Made by a program: the position numbers and the translations under genes. From NCBI GenBank assembly GCA_964247055.1, contig OZ176055.1, positions 6,820,001 to 6,884,000 of the forward strand: DNA of 64,000 nucleotides, read 5' to 3'. The notes below the pieces were generated by a model that worked only from the letters and a program-made list of their open reading frames with translations, was not told the origin of the DNA and made no database searches. The first letter of the stretch is position 1. Each line of letters opens with the position of its first letter. Of the stretch, positions 35,517-46,988 are shown piece after piece. This stretch comes from Paragordius varius. Its lineage: Eukaryota > Nematomorpha.

Positions 35517-38079
35517 ATGGATAGACCTAAGCGTCAAAATGCTGGAAACAGGATGGCCCAGCTACTTGAAAAAGAAGACGAAGATGATTTTTATAAAACA
35601 GTGTATGGTGGATTTAAAGAGGTATGCAGCACATTTAATTTGGACTGTTTTGATTATTATTATAAATGATAAATTTTAAAGGAAGAAAATGACGATGAAT
35701 ATGAGTCAGGTATGGAAGACAGCTCTGATGTTTCGGATTCAGATATAAGTGTCAGTGAGGACCATAAATCTGAGTCAGAAAGCTCCACAAGTGATGGATA
35801 CCAAAACGAAAGCAAACCTTCAAGAATGGCCGTTGTTAAGGTTAATTGCCAAAATTAATAAATTATACTATAATATATAAATCAGTTATTTTATTACAGC
35901 AAGCCATTAAAAGATCTATCAATCGATCTGAAAACGAAACAGTTATTAAGCCTAAACAAAGGCGACACTTTTTGTCACACACGCCTGAAAACTTTGATGA
36001 TAATGTAGACGGTGAAATTAAATATGGTACTATTATTTTTCTCAAAGATTTTTAAAAAGCTTGACTGATATTTTTTGATACAGAAACCCTTTTTTTGATT
36101 TTTTATTATAATCGATCTTTTTGAGTTGCGATATAGGAAATATTGTTCAGTATTTAAAAATCATAGGTTATAATAAAAAAGGGTGTAATATAGAAATATA
36201 AATCTTTCAATTACCATTTGTCTGAATAATTTTATTATTCAATGTGTCCCCAGATCGTATAAGTGTTCGACAGTCGACACAGGCCAAAAGCGAAGCCGCC
36301 AAACTAAATCAAGTTTTATCGGAACAAAAAACTTTGGAATACAAGGAGAAATACGCTCATCGAAGAAGGCATCTAATTGCTTCACGTCCTCCCCCAACTC
36401 AAGCTGAAAGACTGGAACAAGCTCGCCAAATGGAAGCAATTAATTTGGCATCCCTTGGTATATATGCTAAGTTTTTTTTCTGACTAAAGGTTTTTGATCG
36501 GCTTTTATATATATACCATTTACAAATCAAATTTACTCTACTATTTAAATTCACCCTTGAACAATTCAAGTTCACCCTAAAAATAAATTATGTCTTTTTA
36601 GGCTAATAGAATTCATTATTAATATGAAATATATCTTTATATCACCTTTATACGCTATTTTCTCCGAGGTAAGCGTGTTATAGTTTTCCATTTGTTTCTG
36701 TCTTTAGCTTGTTCGATATCGATACTGAGGAAATCTAGGTCTTCTTGAATGGTGGATTGCCAGGTTTTATAAGGCCTGCCTTTTTTGTTTTTATTATTGG
36801 TTGAATAAGACTGTATGAGCTTTATTCAGTTTGTGTCTTGCGCTCTGTAGATGTGACCAGCCCAACGCAAACGGTATTCCCGGATAGCTGTATTAATTGG
36901 TTTAATTTTTAGAGTTTGATAGGGGCAATATTTGGCTTGGAAATTGTATATGTTAGGGTTATATGCGAAAAGAATGGCGTTTAGGATTTTTTGCTCACCC
37001 TTTTGCAGTGATAGTAGATTTGATTTAGTCATAGGCATGGCATATTTTATTATTTTTTCAGTATTGTTTAATTATAAACAAAATTTTATATAAAAATATA
37101 AAATATATGGGTAATTTTAATATAAAAAAACATATAATTTATTTTATAGTAAATTTTAATCGTTTAATGGTAAATTAGAATTGTCCAAGGGTGAATCTGA
37201 GGCGTAAATAGTAGATTATGTGGTAGTGTTTTGACTTCAAAAATATATTATTTTTTAATATATGACGTAAATGTTGATGCTGGGTTTTTATCTTTCAAAG
37301 AATCTTGTAAAATTTCCTGGCCAAATATAAGAATACATTCATGACCTCTGCTATTAGTCCAAAGATGATCCGGCCAACATCGCCGGGACTTAGCAGTAAA
37401 GATTGACTGATTTCATTTACATATTTTAGAATTCACATTATAAGTCATTTTAAATATATGTAAGTTGTTACTGATTTTTACGATAAATTTTACAGAGTTG
37501 ATGCATTTTTGTGGATAATACTTTTTGTAAATTTATTGTATCGAATATAAGTCAAACCGCTTCAATTTAATATCATGTTTTATGCCATTATATGCTTTAT
37601 GGATAAAAAATTTGTGAGGGTGTCTAAGATTCTTGTTTATTATCTTGTTTGTGATCTGAGGTGTTAATGTTAATTGTTTGTTTTCTTTAGACTTGTCACA
37701 TTTAAATTTATGGAAAATAAAATCTTCTCCAATTCCGCTCACATTATCGGAAGTAATTTATGTATTTTATCAAACTATTACAATTTTATTTTATAATATT
37801 TTAGAGAATTTCCAGTATCAAGAAGCCGAAATCAAGAAAAAAGCTAGATCCTTTAAATCACGAAAAGAGTTGACACACTTTATCCGTTTTTTGTCCACAT
37901 CGGTTCCAATAACTCCTAAGATAACAGATTCGCAGCCTAATAATGAAACATTAAACACAACATTTCAAGCTGGAAATGATAACGATCTCTCTTTAGCCAA
38001 AGAAACTAAAAACTATTTAATTTTTTCGGATAAAGAAAGTTTAGATGATTATTTTAAATCGTCAACCACCTATTTATGA
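35517..38079 (+). CDS. VPS72: Vacuolar protein sorting 72 / YL1, SRCAP-SWR1 complex subunit, C-terminal domain not found
   Basis: Histone H2A.Z-binding subunit of the SRCAP/SWR1 remodeller. Exons: 35517-35621, 35682-35840, 35900-36026, 36254-36457, 37805-38079; phases close to 289 residues (human 364). The N terminus matches YL1: RQNAGNRMAQLLEKEDEDDF, YKTVYGGF, then an acidic stretch EENDDEYESG and Ser/Asp-rich repeats. Next comes a basic segment with RQSTQAKSEA, the QAERLEQARQMEAINLASLE helix, and NYLIFSDKESLDDYF (human FITFSDDATFEEWF). The protein then stops after STTYL. The usual YL1_C domain (CPVT..PA.YRDP.T..PYA) is absent from the exon, and I found no matching exon downstream. The 1.35-kb intron 4 holds a MITE split by a LINE fragment. 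Confidence 0.92.
36514..37214 (+). mobile_element. MITE copy 11 of the 21-bp-array family, split by a LINE fragment
   Basis: Lies in VPS72 intron 4. The left part begins TACCATTTACAAATCAAATT and runs to ATATCTTTAT (36640). The right part resumes at about 37035 with ATGGCATATTTTATTATTTT and ends in degraded array units near 37214. In intact copies CTTTATGGCATA is continuous, so the 36641-37034 segment was inserted later. Confidence 0.8.
36641..37034 (-). mobile_element. 3' fragment of a LINE (reverse-transcriptase ORF C terminus)
   Basis: The minus strand encodes a C-terminal LINE segment: QKGEQKILNAILF, IREYRLRWAGHIYRAQDTN, then KKGRPYKTWQSTIQEDLDFL. These are the typical RLRWxGHxxR and GRPxxxWxxxxxEDL signatures after the RT domain of non-LTR elements. 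It is 5'-truncated and inserted into MITE copy 11. Confidence 0.8.
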
Positions 38080-41000
38080 TTGGTGTTGGTTTATTTTATT
38101 ATAAATTTTATTTGCTATTTATATTAATTTAAATGAATATATTGATATTTTTATTTTTTAATGAGTATAATGATTAAGGGAGTGGTCTATTTATTTTGGA
38201 GCGTGAAAAAGTATTTTTAAAAGCAGATATATTTGGAATTTTGGCACCATACTATCACAAATTATTTTATTTTATACCATTGGAATATTACAATATTTTT
38301 AAATTTAAGTGTATTAAACCAAAGATAAAAAAAATTTTAATAACATAATTTATTGGGCTATATTCATTAAAAATCCTTAGTCTATCTAGCAAGAATATCA
38401 TTATTGTTTTTAACGAGAAAGGGCAGTCTCATTTACAAATCTTAGGTTATGATTTTTATCAACCATATGCCTGTTCTATATTACCTCCCGTATATTAAAT
38501 AATTACGGGAAAAGAACATATCTCGGTAGAATTTGATTTGAATTCGCTAGCAGATCCCAGGTCTGTTATTTTCACACTTTGGTTGTGTTTTAAGTATTTT
38601 AAATTTATGTGTGTAAGGATTGCAAATTTTAGTGAGACTCCCTCTGGCAGGCATAATCATAATAAAAACTTTTGAAGAAACATAGCAGCTAGATAACTAT
38701 TTTTTTTAATTTTATAAATAATCCATCAGATATGGATGATTTCACCTCTGCCTTCTGCAAAGGGATTAATTTTAAACTGTATATTTTTTTTAAAAAAATA
38801 ATAAAACAGCTACATAATTTTTGCATTTGATACGATCTCCCTTTTCGAGAATGGGTACAAAAGTAATTTTTTACATTTGTTACCCGTGTAACCTTTTTTT
38901 ATATTTTGTTCGTTTCCTATATTACATTAAGAATATAAAATGATTTTTCCTAGTAGTTCACTCGAAATTTAACATTTTATTTTCCGGAATGATCTAAGAG
39001 ATTGTTATAACTCTTTTATTCTTTAGTTTCTGAGTAAGTTATTATTTCATTTTAATCTTTTGAAAAAGTTGGGTAGTTTATTGTAGCTCTCTTGGCATAT
39101 TTTTTTATTTAAGCATTTATTATACCCAAAAGTTGATTAAAATGAGTAGAATAATCCCAGCTTTAGAAAATTTAATTATTTATAACCGAAAATCAATTTC
39201 TCCTATTTAATAGAAGAGGAAATCAAACGGTGCTATCCAAAAAGTATTGTATAAGAAAAAAACAAAATTTCTAGTTTGTCATTTTAAGACACAAATATTA
39301 ATAATGGGTATGCGAGGCTTTCAGAATGGCTTAAACTTCAAATTTAAACCTTTGATCTCACTCTATTGATCCAACACCCATCTATGATATTTATTTTTTA
39401 AACTATAATCTCGAACGCAGATTAGCATAAATTAAAGTAATTTGGTGAATACAAAATTTAAGACAGTAATTTTCAAAACAGCATTAGAATGGATAAAGAC
39501 CATCATTTTAATAAATTGTGTAAGAGGCTAGAAACCGAAGCAAAAAATATCAAAACTTTTTTGATAGGCAAAAAGGATCAAATAAACCAAAAATTATGCC
39601 TATAGACGTTTCATGAGAAAAACTGATAATTCGCTTGTCACGGAACGGCCTATAATCTTAAAAATTGACTTATCCAAAGTCTACTAAACAAAAATCGCTA
39701 AAATTTTTGATGAAGGTACCCAAAATAAAAAATAGTCGATTAAAGAGGAAGTGGAATAATAGAGGGATACAACGATATTTCCTTTGAAATTATATGACAT
39801 ATTCTTTAAAAAAAATTCCGAAATATGTAACAATCTGGACAATATATCCAACAAGTCAAATGCCTAATCTTTTTAAAAAATCATATTAAAACGTGTTCGA
39901 TCTATTTTGGAACCAAAAATATCACCTATTCAACTTCTTTTCCAAAATTGGAGAGGATGTAGGGATGTGATAGTCAATATGAGATAGATAAACACATTAA
40001 ATTTATTAACGAAATTCATTTGAGATTGTAGACTTTTCTGAGACGTTTGATTCCACAAAATCTACTTTTATTCTTAAAACAGCTCTGAGTTTTGACACAT
40101 CTAATCAACATAATTATTCAAGTTCTCAAGGATTTCGACAAAACGGGATAACTGACTCATGCATGGTGAATGTGGGGATATTCATGGCTGCGTTTTGTCG
40201 CTTAAATCTGTTTGAGGCATATCTTGAATGCCTAATGAGAAACTTATCCTATACATTAGACTTACACGTCGGCGGAATGATTTAAATTCTATTCATTATG
40301 CAGATGATAAGGTTATCTTCGCAGAGATTTAGTTCATTATGTTAAATATTGAAAAATTTTATACATGAATGTGAAACATACGGACTACATATAATTTTTT
40401 AACCAAAAAATTTGCCGATTAACCTGTTACCAACGCTTCAGTAACTACCAATGTGCACTCTATATCGAAATAGTAATATAGACATATTTCGATAGTTTAA
40501 TAGAGTGCGATGTTAATAGTACTCCCGAGATTAAAGGAATCGCTATAATCACAAGTGATCACATTAAAATTTAAACATATACTAATGTCAGTTTACAAAC
40601 GAAGCCACAATTATATTCCATACTTTTCTTCACGGGAGGAAAAATCCGACGAAAATACTAAGACATTTATTTAAATTACACTAGTCGACAAATTTGGACA
40701 TTTTTGAGCACCACCACTCAAACTTTTAAATTATGACTAATTTCAGTGTTTTAAAACCGAATGTGAAAAAAATTTTGATCCCGCTAATCAGAATTTCGAA
40801 ATATTATAGGTTTTTCAATTTTTCAAAAACAAGAGAAAATCGAGAGAAAATTGATATATATATCGTTAATATTTCTTACTTTCCTGAAACGAACTAAAAC
40901 GTAAGTTAATGTTTGTGAGTTCGTTCAAACATATGAAAAAATTACAATAAAAAATTACAATAAAAAATTAATTAGTATCAGGGGTGAAACAAGATTAATT

Positions 41001-41811
41001 TGACTTGACCGTTTCAGTCTGCACAAGACTCCCCAATCCCATTCACAGCATAGCCTTCACGGGGCATTGATTACAAAAGTTTGATTTATTCTAATATAAA
41101 TAAGGAAGTTATTAAAGTTATAGCGGTTTACCTTTATTCAGAAAAAAAATTTTTTTAGGATTACCTTTATTATATTAAATATTTTTTTATTTTTTGTTTA
41201 TATTTTATGGTATATTTTAATTAGTTATATTCAAAGGAAAAAAATGGTTGTTTCTAAATTCATTATCTGCCGTAAAATGTTTGATATAAGTTAAGCATTT
41301 TTAATTCGGTTAATATTATCTTTATTTAAGCTACAGTTTTTAAAGTTTTAAAAATTTGGTTTAAAATTATTATAAGTTTAGTATGTTTTGGAAATCAAAT
41401 TGGTTATATGATTAAGATTTGTAACCTATTTGAATTAATTTTTTATTTGTACTATTTACCATATGCCACTGTACTATATATATTTTTTTTAATTTTAAAT
41501 TAGAAAAAGAAAGATACCCCAATGTCTCGAGTGTAAGCGTTATTCACATATTATCATTATCGGTTCTCGATTTTTTATTTCTAAACTTTTTTTGTTCTTT
41601 CTTTTCCTCGTGGTCTAAAAAAACACATAGCAATTATTTGCAATTTGCATTCTCGGCCGTTTTTTTCCAGTTGTTTTGTTTAACTAACTGAATAAATTTG
41701 TTTTCATTCAGAATCTTGAAAGAAATGCTAGGATGTGACCTACCAAGTAGTTTTGTTTTGTTTGTAATTTTCGGTATTATTATCTTTCCACGATAGAGCT
41801 TCCCTCATTGG
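38080..41811 (+). mobile_element. Heavily decayed LINE remains (plus strand)
   Basis: The clearest part is about 40130-40330. A degraded GITDSCMVNVGIF...CLMRNL stretch corresponds to the GxxQGCxLSPxLFNxYxExxMR region of reverse transcriptases. About 20 codons later comes SIHYADDKVIFAE, an intact YADD catalytic motif. Surrounding sequence (39480-40100) has RT-like scraps with many stops. The ends cannot be placed and no ORF survives. The right-hand 170 bp (about 41640-41811) more likely belong to the minus-strand LINE interrupted by the hAT element. The remaining stretch shows no host gene. Confidence 0.55.
40453..40512. repeat. Imperfect 60-bp palindrome
   Basis: GCACTCTATATCGAAATA at 40455 is answered by TATTTCGATAGTTTAATAGA (then GTGC) about 20 bp later, forming an interrupted hairpin within LINE-derived sequence. 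Function unknown. Confidence 0.4.
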
Positions 41812-44403
41812 TAAGGTGACGAGATTTTTTGAAGGAAAAAGCGAGACAAATCCGAGAAGGGGGGATCATTGGGGGGTACAACCAAAAATTTTTATACAAA
41901 AAATTTATTGTAATATTTATTTATTTTAACACAAATACATTATAAATATAAAAAAAATTGTACCTTACAGTTGTTTGTACCTTATTCAATAATTTACATG
42001 TGCACAAACAAAGGGTGAAGTGATTGTAATATTCTAGAAAAAAATATCTAAAGACGAAATCATCACAAAGTGCGCTGGGTGATGCAAGAAGCGGCACAAA
42101 AAATATTTTTAACAATTTAGCGAATAATCTTAATCAAAACATTATTGGCAGATACACACGCTATTCAAACAGCTACTGATTTGTTACCCCTGGATGTGGA
42201 AAATATAGATGTTAAAATGCTTGGACATTGTAGAACTGTTGGTTAGATCTTTTGCCAGCGATTAATATTTATAAAAATGTGATCTCCTAGAATCCTATTT
42301 TTTATCACAGGACAAAGGTCAAAATTCCAAGTCAAAAGAGGATAAATAATTTTATACCATTACCTAATCGCAATATTATAAAGCATCCAGAAAAACAAGG
42401 CTCAATGAATAGCCAGAATATAAAAATGTTTTATACAAACAGAAACGATTATTTGGAAGACAAGACGGTGCACAATGCCACTTTTTTATGAAGTCTCATT
42501 ATTAAATAAATATTTTGAATGAAAACTTATATTATGGACAACAGAAAAAAATACGTAGGAGAGCAATGGTTAAAATAATCATTTTTTAACAAATTATGTT
42601 CCATACAATAATATTTTAATTGTAGAATTTGCATTATCTTTACCTGATCCACTGCTATTGAACGCGTTTTTCCACAGTAAATTAAGTAAGGACACGGAAT
42701 CAAATTTAAATGTTGAATAAAAGCCATTTTATGTGTTCAAATATAATTTGACAAATTATGAAGACTTATACAATATTTTAAGTAATTTTGTTTATTTTTT
42801 AACATAAAAACTTTATAAATATAAGAAAATATTATTTTCTAACAGTTCTTGACATTGAAATTTTAGGTTACTAACTTCATTGGCTACTTCGATTGTCGAA
42901 ATTTCTTCTACAAATTTAATAACATTTTGAAAGAGAGAAGCTTGATTTAAGAACTTTAATAAAACTTTTTTAGGACATTTGTCCTGTGATAAAAAAAAGA
43001 TTTTAAAGGATCATATATTTTTAAAATTCTTTCGATAGCTGGCATAAAAGCTAACCAACGAGTTTTACAATATTCAAGCATTTGATATTGAACTTCTGCA
43101 TTTTCACAGAATTTTTTAATCGTTTACACGTACCGTGTATATATAAAAATAGGAATATATTTTAACAACTACATTTTCCACATCTAGGGGTAACAAATCA
43201 GCAGCTGTTTGAATAGCGTTGTGTATTATATCCGCTGCACACCCAACGCCAATAATGTTTTGATTAAGATTATCTACTAATTTATGAATATTATACGTTC
43301 CCCTCCTTGCTTTTCCACCAAAGTTCGTATTGGTGTTGTCAGCGCAATATGCAATAATTTTGTCTCTTAAATTATTTTTTTCTAGAAGATGCATTATTGA
43401 AGTAAATATTATTTCGGAATCACCGGGTAGAGAAATTAAATCTAAAATTTTAATTTTTACTCCGGTTTCTGAATCAAAATATCTTATTAAAGTGGGAAAT
43501 AATTTTGTTTCATGGTGATTTGATGCATCAGATTATAGGGATAAGAAATTAATTTTAAGTAAATCTTTTTGATTTCAGAAAATGCATGTGGCGAAAGGAC
43601 ATTGCACAAAATAGCTTCAGCCTTTGTACGGGCACATGTAAATTTTTTATGGAATAACGTGCGAATAACCTGTGAGGTACAGTCCATAGATCTAAAGGAA
43701 TGATTGTGATTAACATCGTGAAAAGATAACACGCCCTCAGCTAGTGCCAAATTCTTTTCTTCCTCTCCAAAAGCGGTTTTTCAAAAAAATCGCTCATTTT
43801 GTAAGATGATGCCGCCATATACATTTTTTATGTTTATGTGTTTCCATATGCTCTGTAATATCATGCTTGCCGCCATGTGCTAGGGTGAATTCCCCCTCGC
43901 ATATAAGACATTTAACAGGATTCATTCTTCGTTTTTTTGATAAAAGGATAATCTTTCATTAATTCATCGTTGAATTTACAACCTCTTTTTGTGCTCATAT
44001 TTATAAACTACTATTAGTATAATAAATATTATATTACCTTAATTTTCTGGAATAAACGTGTAAGGTACCGATTGTGGTATCAATTTGTCTTTTAATCTAG
44101 AGATTTGTGGTATTAACTTGGCTTTTTGATAATGATGACAGTAGTAGTAGGAAGGAAAGTGTATAAATGATATAAATTGGAAAATAATAAATATTAATTT
44201 AAAAATAAAAAATTTTAATATATAGATATTAAAGATATTTAATGATAAAAAATTTAAACGGATAAAAAAAATTTATTTGTATTAAAAAAATTTTTTTTTA
44301 TATAATCTTGAAAAAGCGGGACATTTTAATAACGTAGCGGGACGCGGAACAAAGTGTGAAAAGGCTGGACTGTCCCGCCAAAAGCGGGACGTCTGGTCAC
44401 TTA
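41812..44403 (-). mobile_element. hAT DNA transposon, 2.6 kb, with 8-bp target duplication
   Basis: Both flanks carry CTCATTGG (41804-41811 and 44404-44411), the 8-bp duplication typical of hAT elements. The ends are inverted: TAAGGTGACGAGA on the left, and TAAGTGACCAGACGTCCCGC as the reverse complement of the right. The minus strand encodes transposase remnants in order: a BED-type finger with CLIC...H..H (about 43800-43930), EGVLSFHDVNHNHSFRS (43487-43750), CADNTNTNFGGKARRG and GVGCAADIIHNAIQTAADLL (43116-43394), then KCPKKVLLKFLNQ and nearby residues (42840-43000). The reading frame is broken in several places, so the copy is non-autonomous. A second, plus-strand hAT scrap lies inside it at 42060-42240. 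Confidence 0.9.
42060..42240 (+). pseudogene. Antiparallel hAT transposase fragment inside the hAT element
   Basis: The plus strand shows GTKNIFNNLANNLNQNIIG followed, after a short deletion, by HAIQTATDLLPLDVENIDVK. This is the same domain as the minus-strand GTYNIHKLVDNLNQNIIG / NAIQTAADLLPLDVENVVVK at 43160-43310, but in opposite orientation and not identical. It is either a nested second element or an inverted duplication. Confidence 0.65.
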
Positions 44404-44411
44404 CTCATTGG

Positions 44412-46470
44412 GCCTATGTTGTATCTTTTTATTTGATGTGCCATACCATTTAATGCTGCTAGGGGGATAGCGTTTTCTAAGGGAATGCATTTTGTTTCAG
44501 CGTAAAGTGCTGAATTGGATATTAATGAATGGTTTTGATAGGAATATCCCATTATTTTCCTTAAGGCTTTGTTGATGAATATTTGAGTTCTGTGTAAGGT
44601 TTTTCTTTTTATTGGTCATACTGAGAAGCTATATGTTTAAAAGTCGTATTTTCAGTTGTTTACTAAGATTTTTTGAACTCCAGAGTTGGCGCATTTCACC
44701 AAATATTTCCTGGGTATTGTTTAATCTGTTCATTGCGTTTAAATCTATACATCCTTTATTAGAGAACCAGTCTCCTAAGTATTTGTATTTGTCTACTATT
44801 TCAAGTTCTCCTATTGTGAGAGGAAATTTTTTAATTGATAATTCGGATGTTGTCATAACTTTGGTTTTCTCCATATTTACTATCAGACCTGCTTCTTTAA
44901 ATTTTGTTGCTAAATAATTCGATGCAAGATCTAAGGGATTCGATTGATTCGCTAACTATACATATGGCATTAGCATATGCCATTATTTTGTAGAAGCTTA
45001 ACTCACATTCCATTTCTTTTAAAATTTTATCTGTAATGAGATTAAATATTTTTGGGGATATTGGGCATCCTTGTTTGACTCTTCTAGTAGTTGAAAATAT
45101 ATTTTCTTAATGACCTTCATTGACTACTTGGAATCTTTCATTTATTAACAGGTTAATTATAAAGTTTTTCCAATTTAGATCGAGTTTTAGATTGTTTATT
45201 ATTTTTATTATATATTCTCTGTTTGCGTGGTCAAACGCTTTCTTGATGTCGACGAAACATATCCAGATTGTGTTCTTAGCTTAATGCTTTTTTCGATGTA
45301 TATATTTAAAGCAGTGAATAGTTCCATTGTTCCGCATCCTTTTCTGAATCCACCGATTGCGGGGTGAGCTCATGTTCTAGCTTCTCAAGTTGTCGCAGGG
45401 CTGTTGTTGCCAGGATTTTATAGATAGTGTTGGATAAGGTTATACCTCTATAATCTTCAGGTTTACATTGGTTAATCTTTTAAAGTTTTTATGGTAAATG
45501 TGAGCCATTCCTCGTGGAACTCCCCTTTATTGAGGTATTGGTTTATTAATGGTAAGGCGTTGATTGTGCAACAGACTCGATCTATTTTCCAACTGGTTGT
45601 CGTTGAATTATCTGGTCCTGGTCCTTAATAACTTTTAAGATTCTTTAATATGCTTTGAAATAAATTTACGTCTAGGTTCAATGAAAAAAGAAATGTGGTT
45701 GTTTCGTTTTTTTCGTATGTTCCTCTATATAGGTCATATAGTAATCGGTTAGATGATTGACAATAATATTCGGGTCGGAGCATTCGATATTGTTAATTAG
45801 CAAGGATGATGAGATTTTTGGCCTTTTGACAAATTGATTGTATGTATTGAATAATTCTCTTGGAAGATTGTGCAAGCTATTCATGTGTTTAAATAAGTCA
45901 TATATTTTGTCCTGTCTCTTCTTACCAATTTATTCATTTTTTGTTTAATCCATATTTTTTTCCTGAGACTAAAACATTTATTTTTTGTGTCCATTATCAT
46001 TTTTTTTGTTTTGTCTGATAATATTTCCAATGATACATTTTTAGGAGAGATGTTTGTCATCTTTAATTTGTGGATGATTGTTTCCCATTGATTTACGGGT
46101 CCAGCTATTTTGTTACTTTGCATCCCTTTCCAACCTATTTTGTATTCTAAGGATAGAGGTTTGTGGTCACTAAATGTGCCATAATAATTACCACTTTGTG
46201 CCATTTTAATTTTTCTAAAGCAATTTTCTTTCATTAATATAAAATCTATTTGCGAAGATTTTTTGGTTGTAGATATTCTGGTATATCTCCCTTTGGGGCC
46301 ATTGAAAAAAGTATTAGTTAATAATTCGGTTTCACAGAACTGGGCTAGTAGTCTTCCATTTGTGTTAGTGATTTTTGGCGTGTATTTCCATATTGCCCAT
46401 GTAAAATGTTGGGAACCTATTTTTGCGTTCATATCACCGCCAATTATAAGGGTGCTGTTCTTTTGATGGA
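44412..46470 (-). mobile_element. 5'-truncated LINE with endonuclease and reverse transcriptase, defective
   Basis: Minus strand, broken into several frames. The endonuclease part (45881-46470) starts at GGDMNAKIGS and shows SSQIDFILM and SDHKPLSLEY, the apurinic-endonuclease Asn, Asp and Asp-His motifs. The reverse transcriptase part shows PEDYRGITLSN, GGFRKGCGTME, VDIKKAFDHANREY and KQGCPISPKIFNLI. The catalytic box reads AYANAICIV instead of YADD, so it is inactive. The C-terminal part has KYKYLGDWFSNKG and MRQLWSSKNLSKQLKIRLLN. The upstream endonuclease half is missing, consistent with 5' truncation. The 3' side is interrupted by the hAT element and appears to resume below 41804. Confidence 0.9.
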
Positions 46471-46988
46471 AATTACTTTATTATAATAACAAGTAAAAGG
46501 TATATCATAATTTAACTTTTATTTGATTTAAGAAAATATATTTAAATTATTTTCATAGTTTTTAGAATTCATGGCCTGATTTTAATCTAAGTTTCACCAT
46601 AAACCATGGATATATTTATTTAAATTAGGTAATTTGAATAATTTATCTATAAATAATCTTTTTAACATTAAACTATCTAATATATATATTTATATGTGTA
46701 CCCTTTGTAAAATTAATATCCGAAATTTCCCATGTTCAGCACATTATTTGTTCAAAGTTTAAACTTTTTATGTATCCATTTAATTTGCACACATAAAATT
46801 ATTAGTTATATTAAACAAAAATAACATGTTTATATAGAATAATTTTATTTTAGTAATCTAAAAATAGCAAATCTTTATCGATATAAATAATATTTTACAT
46901 ATATAATCAATAACCAAGTAATCTAAGGATATAATTTAACCAAATATAAAATTTTATTTTGTGAATTTTTTAAAAAAAACATTTAATT

